From UBA10438 sp044238605 (GTDB lineage Bacteria > Bacteroidota > Ignavibacteria > Kapaibacteriales > Kapaibacteriaceae), in NCBI GenBank assembly GCA_044238605.1, contig JBIICY010000002.1, forward strand, positions 124,001-188,000: 64,000 nt of DNA. The letters run 5' to 3'. A model generated the notes under the pieces. It did not search any database, was not told the origin of the DNA, and was given only the letters and a program-made list of their open reading frames with translations. Shown here in pieces: positions 44,321-52,973 of the stretch (position 1 is the stretch's first letter; each line of letters begins with the position of its first letter). Made by a program: the position numbers and the translations under genes.

Positions 44321-46117
44321 ATGAGCGCTACAATTGCTCAACTATTCCTTGATGTCTGTGATTCCTTTCACGGCAGAACCGAGAAACATGTCTATGTCCA
44401 GCGAGTTGGCGGTGCATGGAGTCACCTAACCCATGATCAGTTAAAGTATCGTGTCGAGGCATTTGCTGAGGTGCTCCTTCGCTTGGGGATTAGTCCTGGA
44501 GATCGTGTTGGAATTGTCGCAGAGAACAGGCTCGATTGGCCAATGGTTGATTTTGCAATGGTCGGTATGGGAATCATCGACGTACCGGTGTTTCCAACAC
44601 TCACCGCAAAACAACTCCAGTACATTTATAATGACTGTTCTGCAGTATGTGTCATCGTTTCGAATGCTGCACAGCTTAATAAGATCAAGCAGGTATGGAA
44701 CGAGCTGCCAGATTTGAAGCATGTGATTGTGATGAATGATGTTGATAGCGATGATCCACGAATTGTATCTCTGCAGAAGCTCATTCATGACGTAGAGTCT
44801 ACAACAGATGCTAAGCACAGAGCAGAACAGTATCGAACAAGAGCAATGGCTGTCTCGCCAGACGACACCCTTACTCTGATTTACACAAGTGGTACAACAG
44901 GTAATCCCAAAGGCGTAGTTCTAACGCATGGGAACCTGATTTCAAATGTGATGAATTCGAAGAATGTGGTAACGCTCACGGAGCGTGATTCACTTCTGTC
45001 GTACCTTCCACTGTGTCACATATTTGAGCGTATGGCTGGTTTCTACCTTGCCTTCTCAGTCGGTGCTACAGTTACGATTACGGATAGCATCGAGACTGTG
45101 GCAGAGCTTATGCGCATTGTACGTCCGACCATCATGACGTCGGTGCCGCGGTTGTTCGAACGGATTCGTATGCGTGTCTTGGGGAACGTCCAGAAGGAGT
45201 CGCCAGTCAAACAGGCCATTTTTCAGTGGGCGTTTTCAGTAGGTGAAAAATGGATCGACGGTCGGCGCGGTCCAGTTATGGGTATTCAGCATGCCATAGC
45301 CGATAAGCTAGTGTTCAGTAAAGTTCGCGATCGTACGGGTGGAAATCTCCGGTTCTTTGTTTCAGGCGGTGCAGCATTGAATCCTGAGATTGGACGATTC
45401 TTCCAGATTCTGGGTATCGTGATCCTCGAAGGATATGGACTTACAGAAAGTTCGCCAGTTATCTCTATCCATCGACTCGAGGATGTCGTGATAGGTACGG
45501 TTGGAACACCGCTACCGAGTGTTGAAGTGCGCATTGCCGATGATGGAGAGATTCTAGCACGCGGAGCAAGCATCATGAAGGGCTACTGGAATAATCCAGA
45601 AGCAACGCGTGAATCACTTGATGCAGACGGATTCCTGCACACTGGTGATATCGGCATTCTCACTGAACGGGGGCATCTTAAGATCACGGATCGAAAGAAA
45701 CACCTGTTGGTTTCCAGTGGCGGCAAAAACATCGCACCTCAACCAATTGAAGCAAGCATAGCTCAATGTCAGTACGTGGACCAAGTATTGGTTGTTGGTG
45801 ATGCCCGCGAGTACTGTACTGCTATAGTGGTCTTGGACAGGGAAGCTGTCAAGGCGTGGGGAGAAAAGCATGGGGCTCCCGAATCCTCAGTAGAGGAATT
45901 AGCCCAGAATCAGCAATTGATAACAACAATTGAACGTGAACTCAACACTCTGCAAAAAGACCTCTCCAAATATGAGAAGGCTCGCCGGTATGCGTTTCTC
46001 GTAGAGCCGTTTACGGTGGAGAATGGATTACTCACGCCTACGCTGAAGGTCAAGCGAAAAGCAGTACTAGAGCGGTATGCTGATCTTGTTGAGGGACTAT
46101 ATAGCAAAGGCGACTAA
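44321..46117 (+). CDS. fadD: Long-chain fatty-acid-CoA ligase
   Basis: 598 residues from ATG 44321 with TGGAG upstream; an immediately preceding GTG is also in frame. ANL-superfamily motifs: LIYTSGTTGNPKGVVLTHGN (P-loop), YGLTESSPV, the ATP-binding Asp in FLHTGDIG and the C-terminal hinge ITDRKKHLLVSSGGKNIAP. This order and the 600-residue length fit the FadD15/long-chain acyl-CoA synthetase group. It adenylates fatty acids and forms the CoA thioester. EtfAB, often used in beta-oxidation, lie just beyond on the other strand. A hairpin at its end separates it from the convergent tRNA. Confidence 0.93.
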   Translation: MSATIAQLFLDVCDSFHGRTEKHVYVQRVGGAWSHLTHDQLKYRVEAFAEVLLRLGISPGDRVGIVAENRLDWPMVDFAMVGMGIIDVPVFPTLTAKQLQYIYNDCSAVCVIVSNAAQLNKIKQVWNELPDLKHVIVMNDVDSDDPRIVSLQKLIHDVESTTDAKHRAEQYRTRAMAVSPDDTLTLIYTSGTTGNPKGVVLTHGNLISNVMNSKNVVTLTERDSLLSYLPLCHIFERMAGFYLAFSVGATVTITDSIETVAELMRIVRPTIMTSVPRLFERIRMRVLGNVQKESPVKQAIFQWAFSVGEKWIDGRRGPVMGIQHAIADKLVFSKVRDRTGGNLRFFVSGGAALNPEIGRFFQILGIVILEGYGLTESSPVISIHRLEDVVIGTVGTPLPSVEVRIADDGEILARGASIMKGYWNNPEATRESLDADGFLHTGDIGILTERGHLKITDRKKHLLVSSGGKNIAPQPIEASIAQCQYVDQVLVVGDAREYCTAIVVLDREAVKAWGEKHGAPESSVEELAQNQQLITTIERELNTLQKDLSKYEKARRYAFLVEPFTVENGLLTPTLKVKRKAVLERYADLVEGLYSKGD

Positions 46118-46138
46118 CACATTGGTGTTCGTCGCCTT
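46107..46138. terminator. Hairpin between fadD and the convergent tRNA
   Basis: AAGGCGAC (46107-46114) pairs with GTCGCCTT (46131-46138); the loop side also has AACAC/GTGTT. It overlaps the last codons of fadD. The flanking sequences lack a long T-run, so it may work in both directions weakly. Confidence 0.5.
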
Positions 46139-46146
46139 GTTAAACG

Positions 46147-46220
46147 TACCGGAGGAGGGACTTGAACCCCCGACACACGGATTATGATTCCGTTGCTCTA
46201 ACCACCTGAGCTACTCCGGC
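46147..46220 (-). tRNA. tRNA with CAT anticodon (Met, possibly Ile2)
   Basis: A 74-nt cloverleaf on the minus strand: acceptor GCCGGAG/CTCCGGT with one G-U, D-arm GCTC..GAGC, anticodon stem ACGGA/TCCGT around loop ATCATAA, T-arm GGGGG-TTCAAGT-CCCTC, discriminator A. CCA is not encoded. The anticodon CAT gives Met, but a lysidine-modified Ile2 tRNA would look the same. It is not a typical initiator because the acceptor begins with a G-U pair rather than the unpaired C-A type and the anticodon stem lacks GGG/CCC. Confidence 0.93.
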
Positions 46221-46228
46221 GTGGGTCG

Positions 46229-46236
46229 CAAAGATA
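46229..46236 (-). promoter_or_regulatory. tRNA promoter -7 element
   Basis: Minus strand TATCTTTG is a perfect TAnnTTTG match ending 8 bases before the first tRNA base. TTTT lies 19 bp upstream as a -33 element. It calibrates where transcription starts relative to this motif. Confidence 0.6.
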
Positions 46237-46260
46237 CGAATCGTTGCAGACCTGTAAAAG

Positions 46261-46890
46261 CTATAGACCTTCAAGTTTTCGAAGACTATCGCGAATATTT
46301 GCGGCAGCTTCGTAATCCTCTACTTTAATTGCCTGATCAAGTTCCTGTTCAAGACGTTGGCGCTCGGTAAGGGGCAGTTCGAGCTGGTCGCGTGATACTG
46401 TCTTGCGTGTAGAGGCTTCCTCAAATTCCTCGTGTCCACTTACAGTCTCATCTGTGTCTTCCGTCTCTTCTTCAGATTCCTGAAACTCCTCAGGAGAGAG
46501 TGCAGACTCCTCGAGAATTGCATCGTCAATAAACATCGGTGCGTTACAACGAACCGCTAATGCAATCGCATCACTTGGCCGAGCATCAATCTCGATGTCC
46601 GAATACTCAAAGATGATGGATGCATAAAACGTACCGTCCTTGATCGCATGAATAACGATTTCCCTGACAGACGCTCCAAGTGCTTCGATGATGTTACGTA
46701 GAAGATCATGCGTCATTGGACGCTGTGGACGAATGCCCTCAAGTTCATTGGCGATCGCCTGCGCCTCAGGTTCTCCAATAACGATTGGAAGCTTGCGGTT
46801 ACCATCTACCTCGCGCAGGAGCAGTGCATACGCTCGTTGCGAATTCGGATTGATGGATAAACCCAATATGTCTACCTGAACTTTTGACAT
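46261..46890 (-). CDS. Bifunctional nuclease (BFN) domain protein with UVR motif
   Basis: 209 residues. Residues 1-130 form a BFN/DUF151 domain: LPIVIGEPEAQAIANELEG, then RPMTHDLLRNIIEALGA, then YSDIEIDARPSDAIALAVR. A very acidic linker follows (about 130-160). The C-terminal helical hairpin LEQELDQAIKVEDYEAAANI is a UvrB/UvrC (UVR) motif. DUF151 proteins in plants have nuclease activity; bacterial roles are poorly known. It lies 11 bp after etfA on the same strand and upstream of the tRNA. Confidence 0.9.
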   Translation of the reverse strand: MSKVQVDILGLSINPNSQRAYALLLREVDGNRKLPIVIGEPEAQAIANELEGIRPQRPMTHDLLRNIIEALGASVREIVIHAIKDGTFYASIIFEYSDIEIDARPSDAIALAVRCNAPMFIDDAILEESALSPEEFQESEEETEDTDETVSGHEEFEEASTRKTVSRDQLELPLTERQRLEQELDQAIKVEDYEAAANIRDSLRKLEGL

Positions 46891-46901
46891 TCTTCGTCGA
46901 C

Positions 46902-47864
46902 TTACTTTCCTGTTATAGCTGAAACTGCCGCGGTGAGTTTAGGCAGCACATCAAAGACGTCGCCAACAATCCCATAATCGGCAACCGTGAAGATAGGGGC
47001 ATCCTTGTCTTTGTTGATTGCGACAATAATCTTGCTCGATGACATGCCAGCTAGATGTTGGACCGCACCGCTAATACCACATGCAACATACATCGTTGGA
47101 CTCACCGTTTTACCAGTTTGTCCAACTTGTTCGCGATGCGGACGCCATCCGGCATCAACTACCGCACGTGAAGCACCAACTGCCGCATTTAGCGACTTGG
47201 CAAGATTTTCCACAATATGGAAGTGCTCTGGACCCTTAAGACCACGTCCACCCGAAACGATGATGTCTGCCTCGGATACGTCAAGTGTACCCTCATTTTT
47301 AGATTGTCCGGTAACCACAGCCGACCTGGTCACACTTGTTGTTGGGGTAAACACCGTACATGAAGTTGTTGCTGAAGCAGTTGGTTTTGCAGTGAACACG
47401 TTTGGACGCAACGTAACAACAGAGCACGCGGTAGCGGACGAGACTGTAATCTTGGCCTTGCCGGAGTATACTGGTCGAACTGCTCGAACTGTGCCGTCGG
47501 TTATAGAGAGCTCTACGCAGTCTGCAAGCAAACCTGCCTGCATGCGGATCGCTACACGTGGAGCAACTGCCTTACCGAAAGAATTAGCAGAGAACAGGAT
47601 TGTCGTGGCACCTACAGAAGCAGCTGCATCTGCTATGGCAGCAGCAATGTTTGACGTTTGTTGACTATTGCAATCCGGAGTGTTAACAAGCATGCAACTC
47701 GTGAGGCCATACGCTCCAGCGTGCGCTGCTTGCGATTCATTGGTGGCAAATGCCAGGCCGTGAACTGCCAAGCCGTTTGCTATTGAGACAGCAGCACCTA
47801 TCGCTTCATAGGATGTGCGCTTGAGTCCGTCATTGTGCGGTTCGAGAACAACAAGAATACTCAT
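46902..47864 (-). CDS. etfA: Electron transfer flavoprotein subunit alpha
   Basis: 320 residues. The N-terminal ETF domain is followed by the FAD-binding C-terminal domain with VGASRAVVDAGW, QVGQTGKTVSPTMYVACGIS, GAVQHLAGMSSSKIIVAIN and DYGIVGDVFDVLPKL, all canonical. It pairs with EtfB to carry electrons from acyl-CoA or other dehydrogenases to the quinone pool. Two bases separate it from etfB. Confidence 0.97.
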   Translation of the reverse strand: MSILVVLEPHNDGLKRTSYEAIGAAVSIANGLAVHGLAFATNESQAAHAGAYGLTSCMLVNTPDCNSQQTSNIAAAIADAAASVGATTILFSANSFGKAVAPRVAIRMQAGLLADCVELSITDGTVRAVRPVYSGKAKITVSSATACSVVTLRPNVFTAKPTASATTSCTVFTPTTSVTRSAVVTGQSKNEGTLDVSEADIIVSGGRGLKGPEHFHIVENLAKSLNAAVGASRAVVDAGWRPHREQVGQTGKTVSPTMYVACGISGAVQHLAGMSSSKIIVAINKDKDAPIFTVADYGIVGDVFDVLPKLTAAVSAITGK

Positions 47865-47866
47865 GA

Positions 47867-48613
47867 TTAAATGACCTTTGCTTCTTCGTGGAGGAGACGT
47901 ACCAATTCGTTGACATCACTATCACTGTCGCCAAGAACCTTGTTAAGTCTCTTAGAAATGGGAAGTGCCATGTCATTGGTTGTTACACGCGCTGAGACAC
48001 CTGATGCTGCACGTTCTGTAATAGGCTTCGACTTTGCTTTCATGATATCCGGCAGTTTTGGGTACCGCGGATCGTACAATCCCTTTTGCGCACTGATAAC
48101 GCAAGGTAACGACGCCTGCACACTGAGCTTGCCGCCTTCAATGTCTGATTCAGCTGTGATCGTCGAGCCTTCGATGCTCAAAGCAGACACGGTAGTAATG
48201 TCGGGCCATTGGAGGAGTTCAGCAACCATCGACGGAATCTGAAATGAGTCGAAATCAATCGACTGTCTTCCAAAAACGATGAGGTCTGGTGAAGTTTCTG
48301 CAGCGAATTCCGCTATTGCAGATGCAACGACAAATGAGTCAGACCTGCTGGCGTCGTTCACAAGTACAGCAGTATCGGAACCCATTGCAAGTGCTGTACG
48401 CAGCACTTCTTTAGCAGAATCGGGACCTACCGTTAGAGTCGTTACCGTACCGCCATGCTGTTCTTTCATCCGTAGACCAGTTTCTATCGCAAACTCATCA
48501 TAAGGGTTCAAAATGAACTTTACGCCTGCAGGATTGATTGTCGTACCATCTGCGGCAATGGCGATCTTTGTTGTTGTATCAGGTACTTGGCTGATACAGA
48601 CCAGAATATTCAT
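47867..48613 (-). CDS. etfB: Electron transfer flavoprotein subunit beta
   Basis: 248 residues from ATG 48613 (MNILVCISQVPDT); an ATG 24 bases upstream is less likely because family members start at the MNI/MKI strand. Features are the KFILNPYDEFAIETGLRMKE helix and the AMP/FAD-contacting region MGSDTAVLVND with FGRQSIDFDS. The pair etfB-etfA is transcribed from a TATCTTTG promoter about 32 bp upstream. FadD lies nearby on the other strand, consistent with fatty-acid oxidation; the non-bifurcating type is assumed, not shown. Confidence 0.95.
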   Translation of the reverse strand: MNILVCISQVPDTTTKIAIAADGTTINPAGVKFILNPYDEFAIETGLRMKEQHGGTVTTLTVGPDSAKEVLRTALAMGSDTAVLVNDASRSDSFVVASAIAEFAAETSPDLIVFGRQSIDFDSFQIPSMVAELLQWPDITTVSALSIEGSTITAESDIEGGKLSVQASLPCVISAQKGLYDPRYPKLPDIMKAKSKPITERAASGVSARVTTNDMALPISKRLNKVLGDSDSDVNELVRLLHEEAKVI

Positions 48614-48645
48614 CGTACACTCAGGTAAAGTTGTCAATTGGGTTG

Positions 48646-48653
48646 CAAAGATA
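48646..48653 (-). promoter_or_regulatory. etfBA promoter -7 element
   Basis: Minus strand TATCTTTG, a perfect TAnnTTTG match, followed by CAACCC; 32 bp upstream of the etfB ATG. The same octamer drives the tRNA at 46220. Confidence 0.5.
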
Positions 48654-48659
48654 CAGTAA

Positions 48660-50027
48660 TCATATCACACCTGTAGCCCACGCTAGGGCCACCAGAGCAC
48701 GGGCCACATCGGCTTTAGCTGTTACGAGTCGCTGCAAGGCCTCGGCAAGAAACCTCTCGCGCAGGTTGATCAGCAGAAGAGAGGAATCACCTGCAAGAAA
48801 CTTTGATTGTTCAGCAAGCACCATCACTCGAGCCGTTTCAACCTCGCCGTTTGCAAAGGAGAGCCGTTCCTTGGCGCGGCTAACGGCGATGGATGCGTTC
48901 TCGGCATCGATTTCTACGATACGTTGAACGATATCTCGAGAGATCTCGGCTCGGTCTACAGCAATCGTTGATGTCTGAAGTTGCGCAGAAGCCTGTCGAA
49001 ACAGCAATGGTTGTGAGATGTTGAGCCCAACCTTGTAATCAACAGATGTCGGTGAACTGACGTCGTAGCTGATAAGACCCGCATTTAACTCCACAAAAGG
49101 CCGCATAAACTCAGATGCTAGCGAAGAATCCAGACGGGAAGTTTCAATAAGCAATGAAGCGCGTTTTACTTCCGGCCGCAGAACACGGGCAATGCTCCGT
49201 GCAGAATCACGCTCAACAGTCACATCAGAACCTGTAGGTAGGGGCTCGGAGGAGAACTCGCCAAGACGCACGGGCTGACGATTACTCCAGACAAATCCCA
49301 TGAGATCTACATAGGACTGTTCCTCCGTACGCAAAGACCGTGTGCGTTCACCCTCACGTCTGTATACTTCTTGCAATGCCTCAATTGAGTCTATTGCAGC
49401 AGTTTCTCCAGCAAGAACGCGTTTGCGTACAAACTCTTTTCTTGATCTCGCGATCTCGACGAGACTGTCTGCGATTACCCGAAGACTAACGGCTTCTGAC
49501 CACTCCCAGTAACTCATTGAAGCCGCACGCAGCAGGGCATTACGTTCTATGAGATACTGAGCCCGGGCAATATCGGGTCTGAGAAATGCCTTGCGAAGCG
49601 CATTACGACGTGAGTCAGTAAAAATGCCCTGGAAGATTGGCAGCGAGAATCCAAATGACGCCTCGCCTGCCTCAGGTGTGGTGTTCTCAGGGTCGAGAGA
49701 AAAGCCCTGACCTCTCCGATAATTGGCTTTGAGCTTGGGGCCAAACATCATGTCAAGCGGCAGTTCTATCGAACCGTCTAGGTAGGATAGCTTATCATCG
49801 CCGGACTTCATCTTCGATACGTAATCCACTGACAGGTATGGGTCAAACCTACCGAGTGCTGAACGTATCTCAGCCTCCGCGATATCTGGTTCATAGTTAG
49901 CAGATACAAGCGCAGGATGCTCTCGCTCAACTGTTAACAAGTACTCGCGAAGTGTAAGTAGGGGGCTTTGTGCACTGCACAACGTGGACGCAGCAACGAA
50001 CACTATGATCAGAACATGCCGGGTCAT
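48660..50027 (-). CDS. TolC-family outer-membrane efflux protein (exporter operon)
   Basis: 455 residues with a signal peptide ending at CSAQ. Long helical stretches with the OEP duplication, such as RAQYLIERNALLRAASMSYW and ISRDIVQRIVEIDAENASI, alternate with short strand regions (SFGFSLPIFQG, KVGLNISQPLLF). It should form the trimeric channel for the HlyD and ABC proteins encoded directly upstream. The start overlaps the HlyD stop by 4 bases. It is the last gene after uvrA-ABC-HlyD. Confidence 0.9.
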   Translation of the reverse strand: MTRHVLIIVFVAASTLCSAQSPLLTLREYLLTVEREHPALVSANYEPDIAEAEIRSALGRFDPYLSVDYVSKMKSGDDKLSYLDGSIELPLDMMFGPKLKANYRRGQGFSLDPENTTPEAGEASFGFSLPIFQGIFTDSRRNALRKAFLRPDIARAQYLIERNALLRAASMSYWEWSEAVSLRVIADSLVEIARSRKEFVRKRVLAGETAAIDSIEALQEVYRREGERTRSLRTEEQSYVDLMGFVWSNRQPVRLGEFSSEPLPTGSDVTVERDSARSIARVLRPEVKRASLLIETSRLDSSLASEFMRPFVELNAGLISYDVSSPTSVDYKVGLNISQPLLFRQASAQLQTSTIAVDRAEISRDIVQRIVEIDAENASIAVSRAKERLSFANGEVETARVMVLAEQSKFLAGDSSLLLINLRERFLAEALQRLVTAKADVARALVALAWATGVI

Positions 50028-51241
50028 TTCTTACTTGATTTTTCGTCAGGTGAGGTGTTGTCTTTCCGAGTTGGAGCAGGGAACTGTGGTGGGAATCCCA
50101 TGAGCTGACGCCATAGTTCATACCCAATGGAAACTCTCTCAAGAAGTACCCAGCCAGTTGCAGTAGCCCCCTGACGCAGGAATCTATTTGAGGGCCATAT
50201 CTCATAGTCAGGTGTAGCCGGAACTACCAGGACGCGAAATCTTCCAGACCCGTCATCGACTGCGTCAACAACTTTCACGCGTCCATGAAAAATTCCAACA
50301 TTGACACTTTCCCAACCAGAAAACTGATACGCCGGGAATCCGCTGAACTGCAAGGCTACTAGTCTGCCCGGTTCAATGAGTGCGGCATCCATGTCGCCAA
50401 CGTACAATTCAACAGCGCGATCATCTGTACGTGGAACAATGAGGGCGAGTTCATCACCCTCTTTAACGATTTGCCCGGCTCCGACCTTGGCGATACGCAC
50501 GACAATGCCATCGGTAGGTGCAATCACTGAAGCTGCTCCTTTACGAATCTGTGCATTGGCAACGCGTAGATCCACTTCCTGCATAGTTACAGAGGCCTGA
50601 CTGATAATGCGCTGCTCATCGGCAGAAAACAACGCTACATCTTGCGCCGCACTCTGCAGACTGGCACCAGCCATGGCAGAGTCCATCTTGGCACGCTGGA
50701 GATTTAGCTGTGCTGTTTCAAGCTCCCGTTGTGATATCAGATCCTGCTTAATGAGCGTATCAGCACGCATGGCACGTATCGTTGCCGTTGCGAGTTCAAC
50801 GGTAACGTTGGACACTCGAGCGACCGCGGCGTTGTATCGTTGCTCTGATTGCTGGCGGCGTTGCTTGGCAGCTTCAATGGCCTGGGTTTGAGCAACGTCT
50901 GTGCGTTCACGAACCTGATCAAGCCTTGCAAGCATTTCTGAGTCCATGAAGTTTACATTGATGTCAGCAAGGAGTGCCAGCGTGTCGCCTTTGCGAACAA
51001 CAGCACCTTCTTTTACATACCAACGTACGATTCGACCACTAATAACACTTTCTACTGTTTGTGGCCTTGCATCAGGTGTAAATGAGGTAACCTGTCCTGA
51101 ACCGACAACTGTCTGGCGCCAAGGCACGAAAATGAGAAAGAGAACAAAGAAGACGAGCAGGACTGCAAGAACGGTGACAAGTCGTTTGTGAAGTCCCGGG
51201 GTTTCTATTGTTGTTCGATCAATTGATTGAGACTGCTTCAT
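50024..51241 (-). CDS. HlyD-family membrane-fusion protein
   Basis: 405 residues. A cytoplasmic N-terminus and one membrane helix (VLAVLLVFFVLFLIFVPW) precede a biotinyl-lipoyl half-motif (GRIVRWYVKEGAVVRKGDTL), a long alpha hairpin (about 115-210), the second lipoyl half (GIVVRIAKVGAGQIVKEGDE) and a beta-barrel domain. It links the inner-membrane ABC protein to TolC. It overlaps both neighbours by 4 bases. The C-terminal Lys/Ser-rich tail is short. Confidence 0.9.
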   Translation of the reverse strand: MKQSQSIDRTTIETPGLHKRLVTVLAVLLVFFVLFLIFVPWRQTVVGSGQVTSFTPDARPQTVESVISGRIVRWYVKEGAVVRKGDTLALLADINVNFMDSEMLARLDQVRERTDVAQTQAIEAAKQRRQQSEQRYNAAVARVSNVTVELATATIRAMRADTLIKQDLISQRELETAQLNLQRAKMDSAMAGASLQSAAQDVALFSADEQRIISQASVTMQEVDLRVANAQIRKGAASVIAPTDGIVVRIAKVGAGQIVKEGDELALIVPRTDDRAVELYVGDMDAALIEPGRLVALQFSGFPAYQFSGWESVNVGIFHGRVKVVDAVDDGSGRFRVLVVPATPDYEIWPSNRFLRQGATATGWVLLERVSIGYELWRQLMGFPPQFPAPTRKDNTSPDEKSSKK

Positions 51242-52965
51242 AACTCAGGTATCTTCATATGAGATGGTATGCCTTGACCTACGAGAGCGCCGTGATCAAT
51301 GACAATCGCATGCTTACAGCTTTGCACAACAGAAGCTGAGCGGGTTACAAGAACGATGGTCATCTCGTTGAGTGTATGTAACGATTCGAGTAGTTGATCC
51401 TGCAGACGCTTGTCGAGTCTGTCGAGGATGCCGTTAATGACAAGAATTTTGGGGTTCGCTACAAGTGCGCGTGCAATCACGATTCTGTGACGTATCGAGT
51501 GAGAAAGATTACGTCCAAGCGTTTCCGTGGAGGTATAGATACCGTCGCGAAGGGCTCGAATCTCTTCCGTAAGGCCTGTGATAGCCAAAACCCGTTCGAT
51601 CTCGTCTTGTGCAATACTGCGGTGCATGACAATGTTATCGTAGATCGTGCCCTGGTGAACGACGTCGTCCACATCGATATAGGCTGCATAGCTGTGCAAC
51701 GACGTTTTCGTAACCGATGTGGTAGCTAGTCCAAACACCTCTACTCGTCCAACAACAGGAAACTGAAGACCAGTCATCAATTTGCCAACAAACGCACCTT
51801 CGGCCGTTTCAGTGCAAACAAGCGCAGTATGTGTGCCTTGTGAAAGGGCAAGTGAGATGGAGCTACTATCGTCGCGCAGGCGCACATCTATCAATTCAAG
51901 TGCACATCTGCCTGCACCACCACGAAGCTCTATGCTACCTGTAAGCTCAAGAGGGAGGTCGTTGATTGACTCAATCTTTGAGAGGGCAGCTGCGAACTCG
52001 TAGTAGACATCAAACAACGTAAGGATCTTGTCCATTGCTCCCATCATCAGAACGATGAGAATCTCAGCTGCTACAAGTTGACCGAGCGACAGTTGCTGAT
52101 GTATGACGAGGTTGCCGCCAACAGCAAGAATGCCGACCATTGCAAACGACTTGAAGATATATGAGCCAAGAATCTGACGTGCAAAAATCCGGAAGTGTAC
52201 TTCCTTCGCTTCCGCATAGGCAAGCGACAACTTGTCAACCCGCGCTGTTGCATATTCATATCCGCTACCGATTTTAATACTTCTATGGCAACGTGCAACT
52301 TCCTCAATCCATTCGACTGTCTTGTACTTCATCGATGACTCATTGACAGAAGTGGCGATTGCCTTTCTTCCAAACACAAAAACCAAGATTGGGATGAAAA
52401 GAATAAACAGTAAGTCGTACAGCAGAAACCACGGGTGGTAGAGACCAAGAACTATCAAACCGGTTGCCAAGGAAAGCACGGCCGCGATACCATCGAGGAG
52501 GAACTTCGAGATAGCTTTCTGGACAGTTACAACATCGAAGAACCGATTCACAAGGTCAGGTGCATACACGGATTCATATACTGCTTCCTGAACCTGCGGC
52601 AAGCGCAGCACCATCTCACGAGCTGTAGTAAGAAACTGTCGGCGCTGGATGTAGTCAATCACATGTCGTTGAAAGATCAGAACTACTGCCATCGCAAGCA
52701 TTGCGAGCAAAACAATAACACACAGCACAACGAGCTGTTCACTGTGCACTCCAAGGGCTACTGCATTAACAATGGCCTGACTGCTAAGTGGCACAACAAG
52801 ACCAAGAATGCTAGCTACGATACCGTAAACAAAGACAACGGCGATGTCGCGCTTTTCTTCACGAAAAAGCCGCGTAATCAAAGGCCAAATGTCTGTAAAC
52901 TTTTTCCGGTATACAGTGGTCGGGGGCGTCGACTTTGCCGATGCAGATGTGCTGAATAGTGACAT
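51238..52965 (-). CDS. ABC exporter with degenerate nucleotide-binding domain
   Basis: 575 residues with type I exporter topology: six membrane helices between about 41 and 320, then a nucleotide-binding domain from about 345. The ATPase motifs are eroded: the Walker A position reads TETAEGAFV (385-393) with no GKS/T, the Q-loop Gln is Asp, the signature LSGGQ is LSHSI (487-491), Walker B plus catalytic Glu reads ILVINGI (507-513), and the H-loop His is Arg542. Surrounding framework (GTIYDNI, RIVIARALVANPKIL, RLD) is intact and the frame is open, so this is a conserved pseudo-ATPase rather than a decayed gene. No peptidase domain is present. It starts 8 bp after uvrA. Confidence 0.85.
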   Translation of the reverse strand: MSLFSTSASAKSTPPTTVYRKKFTDIWPLITRLFREEKRDIAVVFVYGIVASILGLVVPLSSQAIVNAVALGVHSEQLVVLCVIVLLAMLAMAVVLIFQRHVIDYIQRRQFLTTAREMVLRLPQVQEAVYESVYAPDLVNRFFDVVTVQKAISKFLLDGIAAVLSLATGLIVLGLYHPWFLLYDLLFILFIPILVFVFGRKAIATSVNESSMKYKTVEWIEEVARCHRSIKIGSGYEYATARVDKLSLAYAEAKEVHFRIFARQILGSYIFKSFAMVGILAVGGNLVIHQQLSLGQLVAAEILIVLMMGAMDKILTLFDVYYEFAAALSKIESINDLPLELTGSIELRGGAGRCALELIDVRLRDDSSSISLALSQGTHTALVCTETAEGAFVGKLMTGLQFPVVGRVEVFGLATTSVTKTSLHSYAAYIDVDDVVHQGTIYDNIVMHRSIAQDEIERVLAITGLTEEIRALRDGIYTSTETLGRNLSHSIRHRIVIARALVANPKILVINGILDRLDKRLQDQLLESLHTLNEMTIVLVTRSASVVQSCKHAIVIDHGALVGQGIPSHMKIPEL

Positions 52966-52973
52966 AATAATTC

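Noticed and set aside
46987..47664. A 225-codon open frame on the + strand opposite etfA
   Set aside because: Low-complexity Ala/Thr-rich mirror of a conserved gene; no start signal or family resemblance.
52435..52959. A 174-codon + strand frame opposite the ABC exporter
   Set aside because: Wholly antisense to conserved membrane-domain coding sequence, with odd composition (His, Asn, Cys rich).
51238..52965. Treating the exporter gene as a pseudogene
   Set aside because: Full-length frame with no stop or shift, coupled to intact HlyD and TolC genes; losses are confined to catalytic motifs.
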